From Anaerolineales bacterium (GTDB lineage: Bacteria > Chloroflexota > Anaerolineae > Anaerolineales > Villigracilaceae), in the NCBI GenBank assembly GCA_016934715.1, contig JAFGSI010000026.1, forward strand, positions 39,303 through 103,302: DNA of 64,000 nt, written 5' to 3'. A program made the translations under genes and the position numbers. Position 1 is the first letter of the stretch. Every line of letters begins with the position of its first letter. The notes beneath the pieces are model-generated. The model searched no databases, had not been told where the DNA came from, and was given only the letters and a program-made list of their open reading frames with translations. Positions 42,010 to 52,918 of this stretch are shown here, piece by piece.

Positions 42010-43602
42010 TCAAAATTCGTTGATCTGTTTCCAATCGATTGGAACACCTGTCATGTAACGGAGAGTCTCCCCGTATTCAGCCTGTCCTTCAGGACTCAAA
42101 ACAGATTGCAGTGGGTGTTTCTCGACATCCCTGCGCAGGTGCAGAATATGCCAGGGGAAGGGACGAGGAAACTCGCGAAAGAAGCGGTAGGCATAATTCC
42201 AGGCCAACTCGATCTTCTCGGGTTTCAGGCGAAAAGCGGAAGGGCGAGAGAGGATCTGGTCCAGTTTGCCGAAATACTCTTCATACGTGTCCGCGTCAAT
42301 CGTAAATCCGCGCCCGCGATAATGCGTTCGCCCAGCAGTCATCACAGGGATCCCACGCGCAGCCATCTCCAGGCCAGTTGTCGTCGTGTACACCAGACCC
42401 AGATCGGCAATCTCCATCAGGTCATAGGTGTTCACTTTTTCCCGGGGACCGATAAGATGAATATGCTCGGGTAGGTCTGGCAGAGCCTTCTGGATCACGC
42501 CGGTCAAAGAAGGTCCCGTGGTCAGGTTTTCTCCAGGATGAATTCGAATGACCAGCTGCACTTCGGGATGATCCGCAAAATAGAAGACCAGGCGTTCGAT
42601 CCATTCACTCATCGTTGTGCTGAAGAGCTGGCGACCCAGAGTCAGGCTGTCACCGAGAACATTCGTCGCCAGTAAAACGACCGGGCGTTGATCCAATCCC
42701 AGTTCAGCGCGTAATCTCTGGCCCCCGCGCGTTTCGGTCGGTTGCCAAAGACGCGCAAACCCCTCTCCTCGTTGAGTCGTCTGGCGCCCGGCAAAAAAAT
42801 CTTTCAGCCAATCGCGCTGTTCCGGTGTCAGGGGGATGTCTTTGCGTGCTTCCCAAAGATCATCCGTGATGTGTTTGATAATTTGCGAATCCAGGGCGAG
42901 CCATGCCCGGTTGGCCTGCTCCCCGAACTCGTACGTCACCGTGGGTATGTCGAGATAGCGCGCGACAGCATAGATGATCGCAAACTCCTCCACAACACCA
43001 TTGGGAACAATGACACCTTCCGGGCGATTCTGCTGCAGATAAGCATATGCTGCGCCAGCCGCTGCACGGTTACGCTCCAGGCGCAGCTGATACAGATCGC
43101 TCTTGAGGTCAACCTCTTCCGCCTGCAGCGTGTACTGGCTGTCGAACAACGAAACTTCCCGGACAATATTTTCCAGGGCTTCAGGGATTTCTTCCGTCGG
43201 CAGATCCAACAGCGGGACGATTGTCATGGCTTTCTCCGCAGGACCCAGCGAATCCCGAATGAACAATTCTCTGCAGCGCCGCTCGAAACGCGACAAAGGA
43301 GTGAACCAGTTATTGTAGGGCACATAGGACAGGGTCACTTGATGACCCAGGCCAGCCAGGGTCAGTCCCAGGAAAGTAGTATGGGTAATCCAGTAAGGCA
43401 GAGAGGCGAAGAGGAAAATGGCCTTCCCCGGAGGTGCCTTGCAGGAACTGGCCAACGCAACCTCAGCGCTCTGCGCGATCACATCTGGCCAGATATAAAG
43501 CACGGCATAATCCTGATACTTCGGCTTCATAGATCGCCAGTACCATTGCATCAATCCTGGCACCCTGGCGATCATCTCCTTTGCGATTTCTGGGACTCTC
43601 AT
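42010..43602 (-). CDS. Capsule-type glycosyltransferase-like protein (HP motif)
   Basis: A 530-residue protein. RIHPGENL (HP at 355-356) and YTTTTGLEMAARGIPV (Thr...Glu412) in the second half fit the GT-B capsule-transferase type; the first half has no motif I can name. The frame has an ATG 18 nt earlier, but the ATG at 43602 makes an ATGA overlap with the wzt stop and was chosen. Directly after the ABC exporter genes, it may add a terminal residue to the chain or work with the Wzt carbohydrate-binding domain. Substrate unknown. Confidence 0.62.
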   Translation of the reverse strand: MRVPEIAKEMIARVPGLMQWYWRSMKPKYQDYAVLYIWPDVIAQSAEVALASSCKAPPGKAIFLFASLPYWITHTTFLGLTLAGLGHQVTLSYVPYNNWFTPLSRFERRCRELFIRDSLGPAEKAMTIVPLLDLPTEEIPEALENIVREVSLFDSQYTLQAEEVDLKSDLYQLRLERNRAAAGAAYAYLQQNRPEGVIVPNGVVEEFAIIYAVARYLDIPTVTYEFGEQANRAWLALDSQIIKHITDDLWEARKDIPLTPEQRDWLKDFFAGRQTTQRGEGFARLWQPTETRGGQRLRAELGLDQRPVVLLATNVLGDSLTLGRQLFSTTMSEWIERLVFYFADHPEVQLVIRIHPGENLTTGPSLTGVIQKALPDLPEHIHLIGPREKVNTYDLMEIADLGLVYTTTTGLEMAARGIPVMTAGRTHYRGRGFTIDADTYEEYFGKLDQILSRPSAFRLKPEKIELAWNYAYRFFREFPRPFPWHILHLRRDVEKHPLQSVLSPEGQAEYGETLRYMTGVPIDWKQINEF

Positions 43603-44876
43603 ATCTGGTCGATGCTCCATTCCAATCGCGGGCGGATCACACCTGGATGAGGTTCATGCCATTGCATCCCGGGAGCACCAGAGGCGTCCACATTAAATTC
43701 GATCGCCTGTTCATCTTGAAAGTATCGCTTGACATGATACGTGCTGGCATTCACGCCGATCGAATATCTTCCCTGGTTGAGTATATCTGCAGGAATGGTG
43801 CAGCGGCTTGCATAGTGACCGGGTGCTCGGTTGGTGTATTGCTCGAACATTCCTGCTTCGTCTGTGTCAAAAGACGTAAGGACTGCCTCAGCCCGGGCTG
43901 TATTAAGATAAAAGCCCACCCGCAAGCCGGTGATCGGAGCACTCAGGCGATATTCCCATTCAAGGGTGATGGGTTCTGTGGAACGAACTGTGTCCACGAC
44001 ATTCCCCTTCTTGTCGAGCAAACGCACAGCAATTGGCCGAAAGGGTGCAGCTTGTGAAGGAACTTCCTCCTCTGTCCAGAAGCGCTCTCCCATCCTGGCA
44101 TGCCCGGATGACAGGTAGAAATCGACCGCTTCAGGAGACAAAGCCCGCATGACCAGTTGGCCTTTCTCCAGAACGATCGCTTCCTGGGTCAACCGTAATA
44201 CAGCTGACATATTGTGACTGACAAACAAAACGGTCCGCCCCTGTTGGGCCACATCGCCCATCTTTCCCAGGCACTTCTTTTGGAATTCAGCATCGCCGAC
44301 TGCGAGCACCTCATCCACGACCAGGATCTCGGGTTCCAGGTGGGCTGCTACGGCAAAAGCCAGCCGCAGGTACATTCCCGACGAATAACGCTTGACCGGC
44401 GTGTCGATGAACTTCTCGACTTCCGAAAAATCGACGATCTCATCGAACTTACGGGCAATCTCGGTCCTTTTCATGCCCAGGATCGCGCCATTCAGAAAGA
44501 TGTTCTCGCGCCCGGTCAGTTCAGGATGAAACCCGGTCCCGACCTCGAGCAGGGACCCCACCCGACCGCGGATCGTCACGGACCCCTCGGTCGGGTCGGT
44601 GATCCGAGAAAGGATTTTCAGCAACGTACTTTTTCCAGCCCCATTGCGCCCAATCACGCCCAGGACCTGGCCGCGTTCGACCTCAAAAGAGATGTCGCGC
44701 AATGCCCAGACGTAGTTGGCAGGATCCGGACCAGCAGTACGCCTTCGGCGCAGGCGGCCGACAAGGCGCGAACTAAAATCCACCAGTTGATCGCGCAGGG
44801 TATCGTGCCGCTGAGTCAGGGCACCGATGCGGTAGCATTTACCAAGTTGTTCCACTCGAACAGAAACTTTGCTCAT
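43599..44876 (-). CDS. wzt: ABC transporter ATP-binding protein with Wzt C-terminal domain
   Basis: A 425-residue protein. Walker A GVIGRNGAGKSTLLK, signature YSSGMYLRLAFAV, Walker B ILVVDEVLAVGD and the switch His in LFVSHNMSAV form the ATPase; the last about 160 residues are a Wzt_C-type beta-sandwich, which in known exporters binds the modified non-reducing end of the O-polysaccharide. The ATG at 44876 starts at the conserved first strand (VRVEQLGKCYRIG); a longer frame was rejected. It follows the permease stop by 7 nt. The extra C-terminal domain suggests that a capped chain is exported, which fits the methyltransferases in the locus. Confidence 0.9.
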   Translation of the reverse strand: MSKVSVRVEQLGKCYRIGALTQRHDTLRDQLVDFSSRLVGRLRRRRTAGPDPANYVWALRDISFEVERGQVLGVIGRNGAGKSTLLKILSRITDPTEGSVTIRGRVGSLLEVGTGFHPELTGRENIFLNGAILGMKRTEIARKFDEIVDFSEVEKFIDTPVKRYSSGMYLRLAFAVAAHLEPEILVVDEVLAVGDAEFQKKCLGKMGDVAQQGRTVLFVSHNMSAVLRLTQEAIVLEKGQLVMRALSPEAVDFYLSSGHARMGERFWTEEEVPSQAAPFRPIAVRLLDKKGNVVDTVRSTEPITLEWEYRLSAPITGLRVGFYLNTARAEAVLTSFDTDEAGMFEQYTNRAPGHYASRCTIPADILNQGRYSIGVNASTYHVKRYFQDEQAIEFNVDASGAPGMQWHEPHPGVIRPRLEWSIDQI

Positions 44877-44883
44877 AAGAAGC

Positions 44884-45732
44884 TCACACAATATCTGCGA
44901 AGGTACGTTCCATGCGCTTGAAGAAATACAATCCACTCACCAGCAGAAGCAGCACGACGATTGATGAGACAGCCAGCGAGGCATCCGGCGCCTGGGTGCC
45001 AAGCAATGCCCAGCGAAATCCCTGGATGACACCGGCCATCGGATTCAAGGCATAGACCAACTGCCAATTCTCACTGGGAATGATGGTGGAGGAATACACG
45101 ACCGGTGAGGCGTAAAACCAGGCCTGGATGATGAAGGGGATCATCTGCTGAACGTCACGATACTGGACGTTGAGTGCCGCCAGCCACAGGCCGACAGCCA
45201 CCGCCGTCAGCAGGGCCAGCAGGACCAGCAGCGGAAGCCACAGGACATTCCAGGTCAATTCGATCTTGTAGAAAAGCATCAGCCCGATCAGGACAACGAA
45301 GGAGATCAGGAAATCCACCAGCCCGGCGCCGACGGCCGAGACCGGGATGACCAGGCGGGGGAAATAGACCTTGGTCAGCAGATTGGCATTCCCAACCAGG
45401 CTGACCCCCGTCCGCTGCAGGGCGCTGGCGAAGAGCTGCCAGGGCAGGAGGGCTACGAAACTGAAGACCGGGTAGGGAATATCGTTGTCGGTCGGCACGC
45501 CAAGCAGATACCCCAGGATGACGCTGAAGATGATCATGGTCATGATGGGCTGCAGGATGGCCCAGGCCACACCCAGGGCGGCCTGTTTGTACCGCACCTT
45601 GATATCACGCCAGGTCAGGAAGTAAAGCAATTCCCGATATTTCCATAAGTCGAGGAGGTTCAACGCCATCCAGCCGCGCGCCGGTCGCAGGATGAGCGTA
45701 CCGGCCTCGGTCTTGAGTGCCTGTTTCTCCAT
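44884..45732 (-). CDS. wzm: ABC transporter permease (Wzm/ABC-2 type)
   Basis: A 282-residue ABC-2 type permease with six hydrophobic helices. The N-terminal amphipathic region LWKYRELLYFLTWRDIKVRYKQ is divided here for length but matches polysaccharide exporter permeases, followed by GVAWAILQPIMTM. It pairs with the Wzt-type ATPase downstream and should move a complete undecaprenyl-linked glycan across the membrane. The ATG at 45732 is just after the fcl stop; the longer frame reads into fcl. Confidence 0.88.
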   Translation of the reverse strand: MEKQALKTEAGTLILRPARGWMALNLLDLWKYRELLYFLTWRDIKVRYKQAALGVAWAILQPIMTMIIFSVILGYLLGVPTDNDIPYPVFSFVALLPWQLFASALQRTGVSLVGNANLLTKVYFPRLVIPVSAVGAGLVDFLISFVVLIGLMLFYKIELTWNVLWLPLLVLLALLTAVAVGLWLAALNVQYRDVQQMIPFIIQAWFYASPVVYSSTIIPSENWQLVYALNPMAGVIQGFRWALLGTQAPDASLAVSSIVVLLLLVSGLYFFKRMERTFADIV

Positions 45733-45736
45733 CGGC

Positions 45737-47787
<2,051 letters not shown>

Positions 47788-47795
<8 letters not shown>

Positions 47796-48264
47796 CGGCG
47801 CCTCCCATGTACACGATCACCTTCAACCCAACAATTTCCAGCAACGGCACATTTCTATCAGCGACAATCGCAATGCCTTGTTCCATACAGGTCAACCGGC
47901 AGATATCCGCCACGTCCCCTTCACCGACCAGCCTGACCCGATCATGACCGGCACGCTGGATCCTGGCGATATGCTCCTTGACGCGCTGCCGTGTATTGCG
48001 ATAGAGCAGAAACTGCTGCTCAATGTAATCCATCGTCAAGCGGGCCCGCAGAGCAATCCCTTCCGGAGTGATGATGTAGCGAAATTTTTTCCGCTCTGCG
48101 CGCTTAAGCTTGACGTATCCCTTGGCGACCAGCCGCTTCAGGTGCCAGTTGACCGTTCCAACAGCAACGCCCAACTGGGTGGCCAGATTGGCCTGGGTTA
48201 CATCCGGATCGCGTTCGATCGTTTCCAGCAAGGCAAGTTGGCGTGCGGTATCCTGGTTTTCCAT
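47788..48264 (-). CDS. Winged-helix transcriptional regulator (MarR-like, EPS-associated type)
   Basis: A 158-residue protein. Residues about 8-75 are a winged helix: LALLETIERDPDVTQANLA, LGVAVGTVNWHLKRLVAKG (recognition helix), and the wing with KFRYIITPEGIALR. The layout and the TPEGIALRARLTMDYI helix are like the EPS-associated MarR-family regulators that sit in polysaccharide operons. The C-terminal 65 residues could be a small effector domain. It is the second gene of the operon opened by the gmd promoter, whose start site lies in a palindrome, so self-regulation is likely. TAAGGT precedes the ATG. Confidence 0.82.
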
Positions 48265-48301
48265 ACCTTATTTCGAATCACTGAAGTCTGAAGAAGCTAC
48301 C

Positions 48302-49276
48302 TTAGGTTTGTTTGCCATTGGCGCTCAAACGCTGCAGGTCGGCCTCGACCATCATCTCGACCAAGCCCTGGAAATTCACCTTGGGCGACCACTTCAACAT
48401 CTGGCGGGCCTTCGACGGGTCGGAAACCAGCAAGTCCACTTCGGAAGGCCGCAGGAAACGCGAATCCTGGACCACATAATCCTGGTAATTCAGGCCGACG
48501 CAACCGAAGGCATATTCGGCGAACTCGCGCACCGAATGAGTCTCCCCGGTGCCGACGACGAAATCATGCGCCTCATCCTGCTGCAGCATCATCCACATGG
48601 CCTGAACATACTCGCCGGCGAAACCCCAATCCCGGCGAGCTTCCAGGGTCCCCAGATGAAGCTCCTTTGCCAGGCCGAGCTTGATGCGCGCCACTGCATC
48701 CGAGATCTTGCGAGTCACGAACTCCAGTCCGCGGCGCGGGCTCTCATGATTGAACAAGATCCCCGAGACCGCAAACATGTCGTAAGACTCACGATAGTTC
48801 ACGGTAATCCAGTGACCATAGACCTTGGCCACGCCATACGGACTGCGCGGGTAGAAAGGTGTCGTTTCCTTCTGCGGCACTTCAACGGCCTTGCCAAACA
48901 TCTCACTGCTTGAAGCCTGGTAGAAGCGGATCTTCGGGTTGACCGACCGGATCGCCTCCAGGAGGCGGGTGACCCCCAGGGCAGTCACCTCCCCGGTGAG
49001 AACAGCCTGACTCCAGGATGTCGCCACGAACGACTGCGCCGCCAGATTGTAAACCTCGTCAGGTTCATATTCCTCCAGGCTGGAAACCAGCGAGCTCTGG
49101 TCGTGCAGATCACCCTGCACAATCGTGATGTCATTCTGGATATGAAGGATGCGTTCGTAGGTCACAGTGCTGGAACGGCGCACCATGCCAACGACATCAT
49201 ATCCCTTGGAGAGTAAAAACTCCGCCAGATAGGAGCCATCCTGGCCAGTGATACCGGTGATTAGGGCTGTAGGCAT
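48302..49276 (-). CDS. gmd: GDP-mannose 4,6-dehydratase
   Basis: A 324-residue protein: ALITGITGQDGSYLAEFLL, GMVRRSST, YNLAAQSFVATSW, YQASSSEMFGKA, SPYGVAK and FNHESPRRGLEFVTRKI identify Gmd without doubt. It makes GDP-4-keto-6-deoxymannose, used by the Fcl encoded downstream. It is a little shorter than classical Gmd (about 345-370). It is the first gene of the long transcription unit; AGGAGG lies 4 nt before the ATG and a sigma-70-like promoter 31-58 nt upstream. Confidence 0.93.
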   Translation of the reverse strand: MPTALITGITGQDGSYLAEFLLSKGYDVVGMVRRSSTVTYERILHIQNDITIVQGDLHDQSSLVSSLEEYEPDEVYNLAAQSFVATSWSQAVLTGEVTALGVTRLLEAIRSVNPKIRFYQASSSEMFGKAVEVPQKETTPFYPRSPYGVAKVYGHWITVNYRESYDMFAVSGILFNHESPRRGLEFVTRKISDAVARIKLGLAKELHLGTLEARRDWGFAGEYVQAMWMMLQQDEAHDFVVGTGETHSVREFAEYAFGCVGLNYQDYVVQDSRFLRPSEVDLLVSDPSKARQMLKWSPKVNFQGLVEMMVEADLQRLSANGKQT

Positions 49277-49292
49277 TCTTCCTCCTAAACAA

Positions 49293-49309
49293 AATTCAGT
49301 TGCTGAATT
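49293..49309 (-). promoter_or_regulatory. Palindrome over the predicted gmd transcription start (operator candidate)
   Basis: AATTCAG-TTG-CTGAATT is a perfect 7-bp inverted repeat with a 3-base centre. Its centre (49301) lies where transcription from the gmd promoter should begin (7 nt after the -10), and one arm touches the -10. A dimeric winged-helix repressor such as the one encoded by the second gene of the unit would be a fitting ligand. Binding is inferred. Confidence 0.6.
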
Positions 49310-49334
49310 ATAACTGTCTTGTATGATTCGTCAA
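49307..49334 (-). promoter_or_regulatory. Sigma-70-type promoter for gmd and the long glycan operon
   Basis: On the minus strand TTGACG (49334-49329) and TATAAT (49312-49307) are separated by 16 nt: five of six and six of six matches to the consensus. The start site should fall near 49300, giving a leader of about 24 nt with an AGGAGG site. It lies in the only gap above 100 nt between 49.3 and 57 kb. Confidence 0.72.
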
Positions 49335-49338
49335 GGAA

Positions 49339-49377
49339 GCGCCAGCAACTCTGTTTTCAGGAGTTTGTGCTGAGCGC
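49339..49377 (-). terminator. Imperfect hairpin between the two glycan gene groups
   Basis: On the minus strand, AACTC pairs with GAGTT, then after a bulge CAGC with GCTG and GCGC with GCGC, giving about 13 pairs around a 9-base loop. It starts 24 nt past the stop of the membrane protein gene and ends before the gmd -35. What follows is TTCCTT, not a real T-run, so it would be a weak or factor-assisted terminator at best. Confidence 0.4.
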
Positions 49378-49400
49378 CTTTCTCGCCTGGTTGAATCTGC

Positions 49401-51281
49401 TCATGGGAGCTGAAAATAAACCAATATCTGGCTCTCCGCGTCACATGGGTTTGCCAGGGGAAGTTCAACCACCCGTAGCGCGCTCAGGTCGAGCTGCGTG
49501 TACAACTCGGGATAATAATCCTGTTCCCCGCCTTCTATGACCAGAACGTCCGCCTCGTCTATCCAAAGAGAAGCCAGTTCTGCGTTCCAATAACCTGCCG
49601 CCTCGATCTCGCCGGTGTCACCACCATGCACATAGGTCCAATAACTGAAAAGCTGGGTATGGTGCAGGTCAACATCCGAGGCATACAGGATTGAAACGGC
49701 CGAATCGACATTCCAATAGACCTGGCTTCCGGCAGGGATGACCTGTGCGATCGCCTCTCCCAAATTTTCCTCATAATGATCCACCACGTTGACAGTGCAA
49801 TCACCGCCCTCACGGAAAGGCCCATTCAACAATGGCGAAACCACAAATCCCGCTCCCCAAAAAACACACAGGGCCAGCATTCCATAGGAGACTCTCCATT
49901 GCGAATACTTCAGTTTTATCAGCCGGTGAACAAGAGAAATCAAGACCAGGAGCAATCCACCCAGAATCAACCCGGCCCAAGGGGCGATCATCCTGGCACC
50001 TTCAAAATAAGGGATCTGAAAACGATTCTCCAGGATATCCCAGATATAGTATCCTGGTCCGATCCTGAATCCCGCATCGATCGAGGGTATCTTGATCCAG
50101 ATCAATCGTTCGCCAAACGCTGTGGTGGCTGCATACCCCAGGCCAAGAGAAATCGCCAGAAGAAACAATACAGCAATGACCTGCCTTGGAAGAGAGAGCC
50201 CTTTCCCCCAGGCACTCGAGGCTACCGCGAGCAGTAACAAACCCACATTGCTGAAAAATGCAAGGTAGATCGAAAAACAGGACTGGCAACGCAAGCCCCC
50301 CAGCGACAGCCAGCTATGCTCCAATAAGAGGCCTGTGAAGAGAACCAACAAGAACACCCCTGTCCGCATGTCGGCTTTGCTCTTCCAGCCGCCCCGCCGA
50401 GGCCACAGCAGTAAAACCGCGATTGCTCCAAACAAGGACAAGTAATGAATACGAAAGCCGGTTGCCAGATCCATCAGCCAGGCGCTCAGCGGATATGCCC
50501 GGGTCATCCAGAGGGTTGTCGCGTTCTCGGGTAAGCCGTACTGGCTGATCGGTAAAGGCAGCCAATCGGGAACCGGCAGCACATAGGTCCACAAATGCAA
50601 TATATTGGGCCAGTAGAGAACATGGACAACCACGATCGGCAAGAGACATCCAGCCAAAGAATACCAACCCAACTTGCGGCCATGCTGGAAGAATACGTAC
50701 GCGACTAGAATCGGCAAGGCCAGGATCATGTTTTGGCGAGTCATGATCAGGATCCCCATCAGTAAGGATCCGACCACAATCTGCCACGCCGAACGCTTTT
50801 CGCCCAGGACGAATCCAAGCACCAGGATCAGCAGGCATGCAACCAATCCTTGCGACAGGGCAATACTGTATATTTTGATCTGGATCGGCATCAAGGCCAC
50901 CGCCCATACCAGGGCCACAGCCCACCATTTCCCGGCCAGCCGTTTGGTGGTATGCCAAAGGGTCACAACCATGACCATGCTGATCAGCACAGCATAATAA
51001 CGACCTGCCAGCAGGCCGGGAGAGAACCATTGCTGGAACAGGCCGGGAATCATGAATGCCAATGGTGGATAATAACTCCAGACACCGAAATTTCCGTATT
51101 CGATACCCCCTTCACCAACAAAGCGAGACCCGAAATAGAGGTACATCCCCTCGTCCACAAGAGTGGTCTGCGTATGCGCATAGTGCCACAGTTGCGCAAA
51201 AAAGAGGATGCCGCCAACCAGCGCAATTGCGTAGGCAACATACGAATTTCTTCTCATTGCAGTCAGAACCCTTTGAACCAT
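49401..51281 (-). CDS. Large membrane glycosyltransferase-like protein (GT-C/PMT type)
   Basis: A 626-residue protein with about 11-13 helices and a C-terminal outer domain of about 110 residues. The first outer loop has TLVDEGMYLYFGSRFV, with the Asp-Glu pair where PMT_2/GT39 and GT83 enzymes have the catalytic acid, and WSYYPPLAFMIP. It probably transfers a sugar from a polyprenyl-phosphate carrier on the outer face. The ATG at 51281 has GAGGAG 8 nt upstream; the much longer frame has no ribosome site and reads into the next gene. It is the last gene of the upstream group. Confidence 0.68.
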   Translation of the reverse strand: MVQRVLTAMRRNSYVAYAIALVGGILFFAQLWHYAHTQTTLVDEGMYLYFGSRFVGEGGIEYGNFGVWSYYPPLAFMIPGLFQQWFSPGLLAGRYYAVLISMVMVVTLWHTTKRLAGKWWAVALVWAVALMPIQIKIYSIALSQGLVACLLILVLGFVLGEKRSAWQIVVGSLLMGILIMTRQNMILALPILVAYVFFQHGRKLGWYSLAGCLLPIVVVHVLYWPNILHLWTYVLPVPDWLPLPISQYGLPENATTLWMTRAYPLSAWLMDLATGFRIHYLSLFGAIAVLLLWPRRGGWKSKADMRTGVFLLVLFTGLLLEHSWLSLGGLRCQSCFSIYLAFFSNVGLLLLAVASSAWGKGLSLPRQVIAVLFLLAISLGLGYAATTAFGERLIWIKIPSIDAGFRIGPGYYIWDILENRFQIPYFEGARMIAPWAGLILGGLLLVLISLVHRLIKLKYSQWRVSYGMLALCVFWGAGFVVSPLLNGPFREGGDCTVNVVDHYEENLGEAIAQVIPAGSQVYWNVDSAVSILYASDVDLHHTQLFSYWTYVHGGDTGEIEAAGYWNAELASLWIDEADVLVIEGGEQDYYPELYTQLDLSALRVVELPLANPCDAESQILVYFQLP

Positions 51282-51331
51282 TCGCGCGACTCCTCGGAAA
51301 GCTGAGAGCGGGGATGCACCTGTGAACCATC

Positions 51332-52918
51332 TTAATCCCTGTGGCGCTTTGTGTGCCGGCGACCTCTGCTCCAGTCCCGGATGATTCCAACGACCAACAC
51401 GATCGTACCCATGATGATCACCACACCCAGGATTACCATCAAATGTAAATTGCCAGTTTCGATGGCGGTCTTGCGATCGAGATACCAGTAGGTGAAGACC
51501 AGGAGGAATAATCCTTCCACAACCAGGATCCTGTTCATCCAACGATTGCGCGTCTTCCTCCAGATGATCCACGTCCTGGCCACCAGAACAGCCTGGAAAA
51601 GGAGCATGATCGCCCGGTAGCGGGGATTGTCCCACTGATCACTTCCCGCCCGCAGAGCTGACAGGAGAATCCAGGCCCAGGTCACCAGCGCCAACCAGAG
51701 CCAGACCCGTCGCTCCTCCCTGGATGTAGTCTGCCAACCAGCAAACGGGGCAAAGACCAAAAATGGCAGGAGCATGCTCCAACCGCCGGCGCGCAGAACG
51801 CCGATGACGCGCCACAACCAGATGGCGGGATCGGTGATCGCTGCCGGGAGCAGGGGCTGCACAATCCCGTAACCGGCGATAAACGGCATGTGAAGGAATT
51901 GCGGCAAGCGTTCCAGCATCTCCCCGACCCACCCGGAGGATCGTATCAACAGATAGATATCCCACCGAGTGGCATCGCGCATCCAGGTCAGGATCGTCCC
52001 CAGTGGCCCACCCTGGACCTGGATGCTGCCCTCCAGGGCCAATGCCAGCAGGATGACCGCCAGCAGGATCACCCCGGCTGTGGCCCCCACCATCCACCAA
52101 CGCAAGCCTCCCAGGCCTATCGACAACAGGGCCCAGACTCCCAATACCAGGATGACAGCAAGCGCCACGGCGGGAGAGAAAAGCAGCAGCCCCAGCATGC
52201 CTGCGACCAGCCAGGGCCACGATCTTCGCTGATGGGAATAAACATGGTCAACAAACCCCCAGAAGATCATCGCCAGGAAGGCCATCAGGAAGGGTTCGCG
52301 CATTTGCGAACTTCCCAGGAAAACACTCTCAGGATACAAAGCCAGGATCCAGCCCACAATCGAGGCAAACCGTTGCCCCCCGATACACTCAGCTCCCTTC
52401 CAGGCAAATACGATCCCGATAATATTCACTACCGCTCCAACCAGAACAATAAGCAGGGGACGCTGCATATCAGGAGAGAAATACCGATAGAGCAAAGCGC
52501 TCAGGGCCAGCAGGCCGCCATACTGGTCTGCAGAGTAAGATTTCTCCATGGCCCGCCACAGTGGTTCTTCCGTCTGGGCCAGCTCCCAGGCCTGGCCGTC
52601 ACGGCGAAAAGCATCGAAAAAGACGTACCCAGCATTCTGGGTCTCCGTATCGTAGCCATAGTCCGGAAGGAGCACGAGCAGCGCCACTCCTGTACCCAGA
52701 CGGAGAAGAAGGCCGATGGCGAGAATCAGACCCAGCGTTCGCGAAGCCCCCACAGACCGCCAGAGAGTGCCCAGTGCCCATAAACCCAGGAACAGAAACA
52801 CCGTCATGGCCAGCCAGCCGATCCACCAGGTTCCACCGGGCATGGCCAGAGTCAACAGGCCGCTGCCGATCAGGCTGGCCGGCAGGAGCCAGCGCAGATC
52901 ACGCACGAACGTCTTCAT
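51332..52918 (-). CDS. Polytopic membrane protein (GT39-like)
   Basis: A 528-residue protein with about 12 hydrophobic segments. The loop after the second or third helix contains PDYGYDTETQNAGYVFFD and further on ALYPESVFLGSSQMREPF, which I associate with GT39-like membrane proteins of EPS loci. The ATG at 52918 lies 20 nt inside the end of the upstream gene and has GAGG before a run of A that ends in the start codon. No soluble domain. The function as transferase is inferred from topology. Confidence 0.62.
   Translation of the reverse strand: MKTFVRDLRWLLPASLIGSGLLTLAMPGGTWWIGWLAMTVFLFLGLWALGTLWRSVGASRTLGLILAIGLLLRLGTGVALLVLLPDYGYDTETQNAGYVFFDAFRRDGQAWELAQTEEPLWRAMEKSYSADQYGGLLALSALLYRYFSPDMQRPLLIVLVGAVVNIIGIVFAWKGAECIGGQRFASIVGWILALYPESVFLGSSQMREPFLMAFLAMIFWGFVDHVYSHQRRSWPWLVAGMLGLLLFSPAVALAVILVLGVWALLSIGLGGLRWWMVGATAGVILLAVILLALALEGSIQVQGGPLGTILTWMRDATRWDIYLLIRSSGWVGEMLERLPQFLHMPFIAGYGIVQPLLPAAITDPAIWLWRVIGVLRAGGWSMLLPFLVFAPFAGWQTTSREERRVWLWLALVTWAWILLSALRAGSDQWDNPRYRAIMLLFQAVLVARTWIIWRKTRNRWMNRILVVEGLFLLVFTYWYLDRKTAIETGNLHLMVILGVVIIMGTIVLVVGIIRDWSRGRRHTKRHRD

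Noticed and set aside
49401..51635. 744-codon version of the membrane protein
   Set aside because: The first 118 residues lie out of frame over the next gene; the ATG at 51281 has a proper ribosome site.
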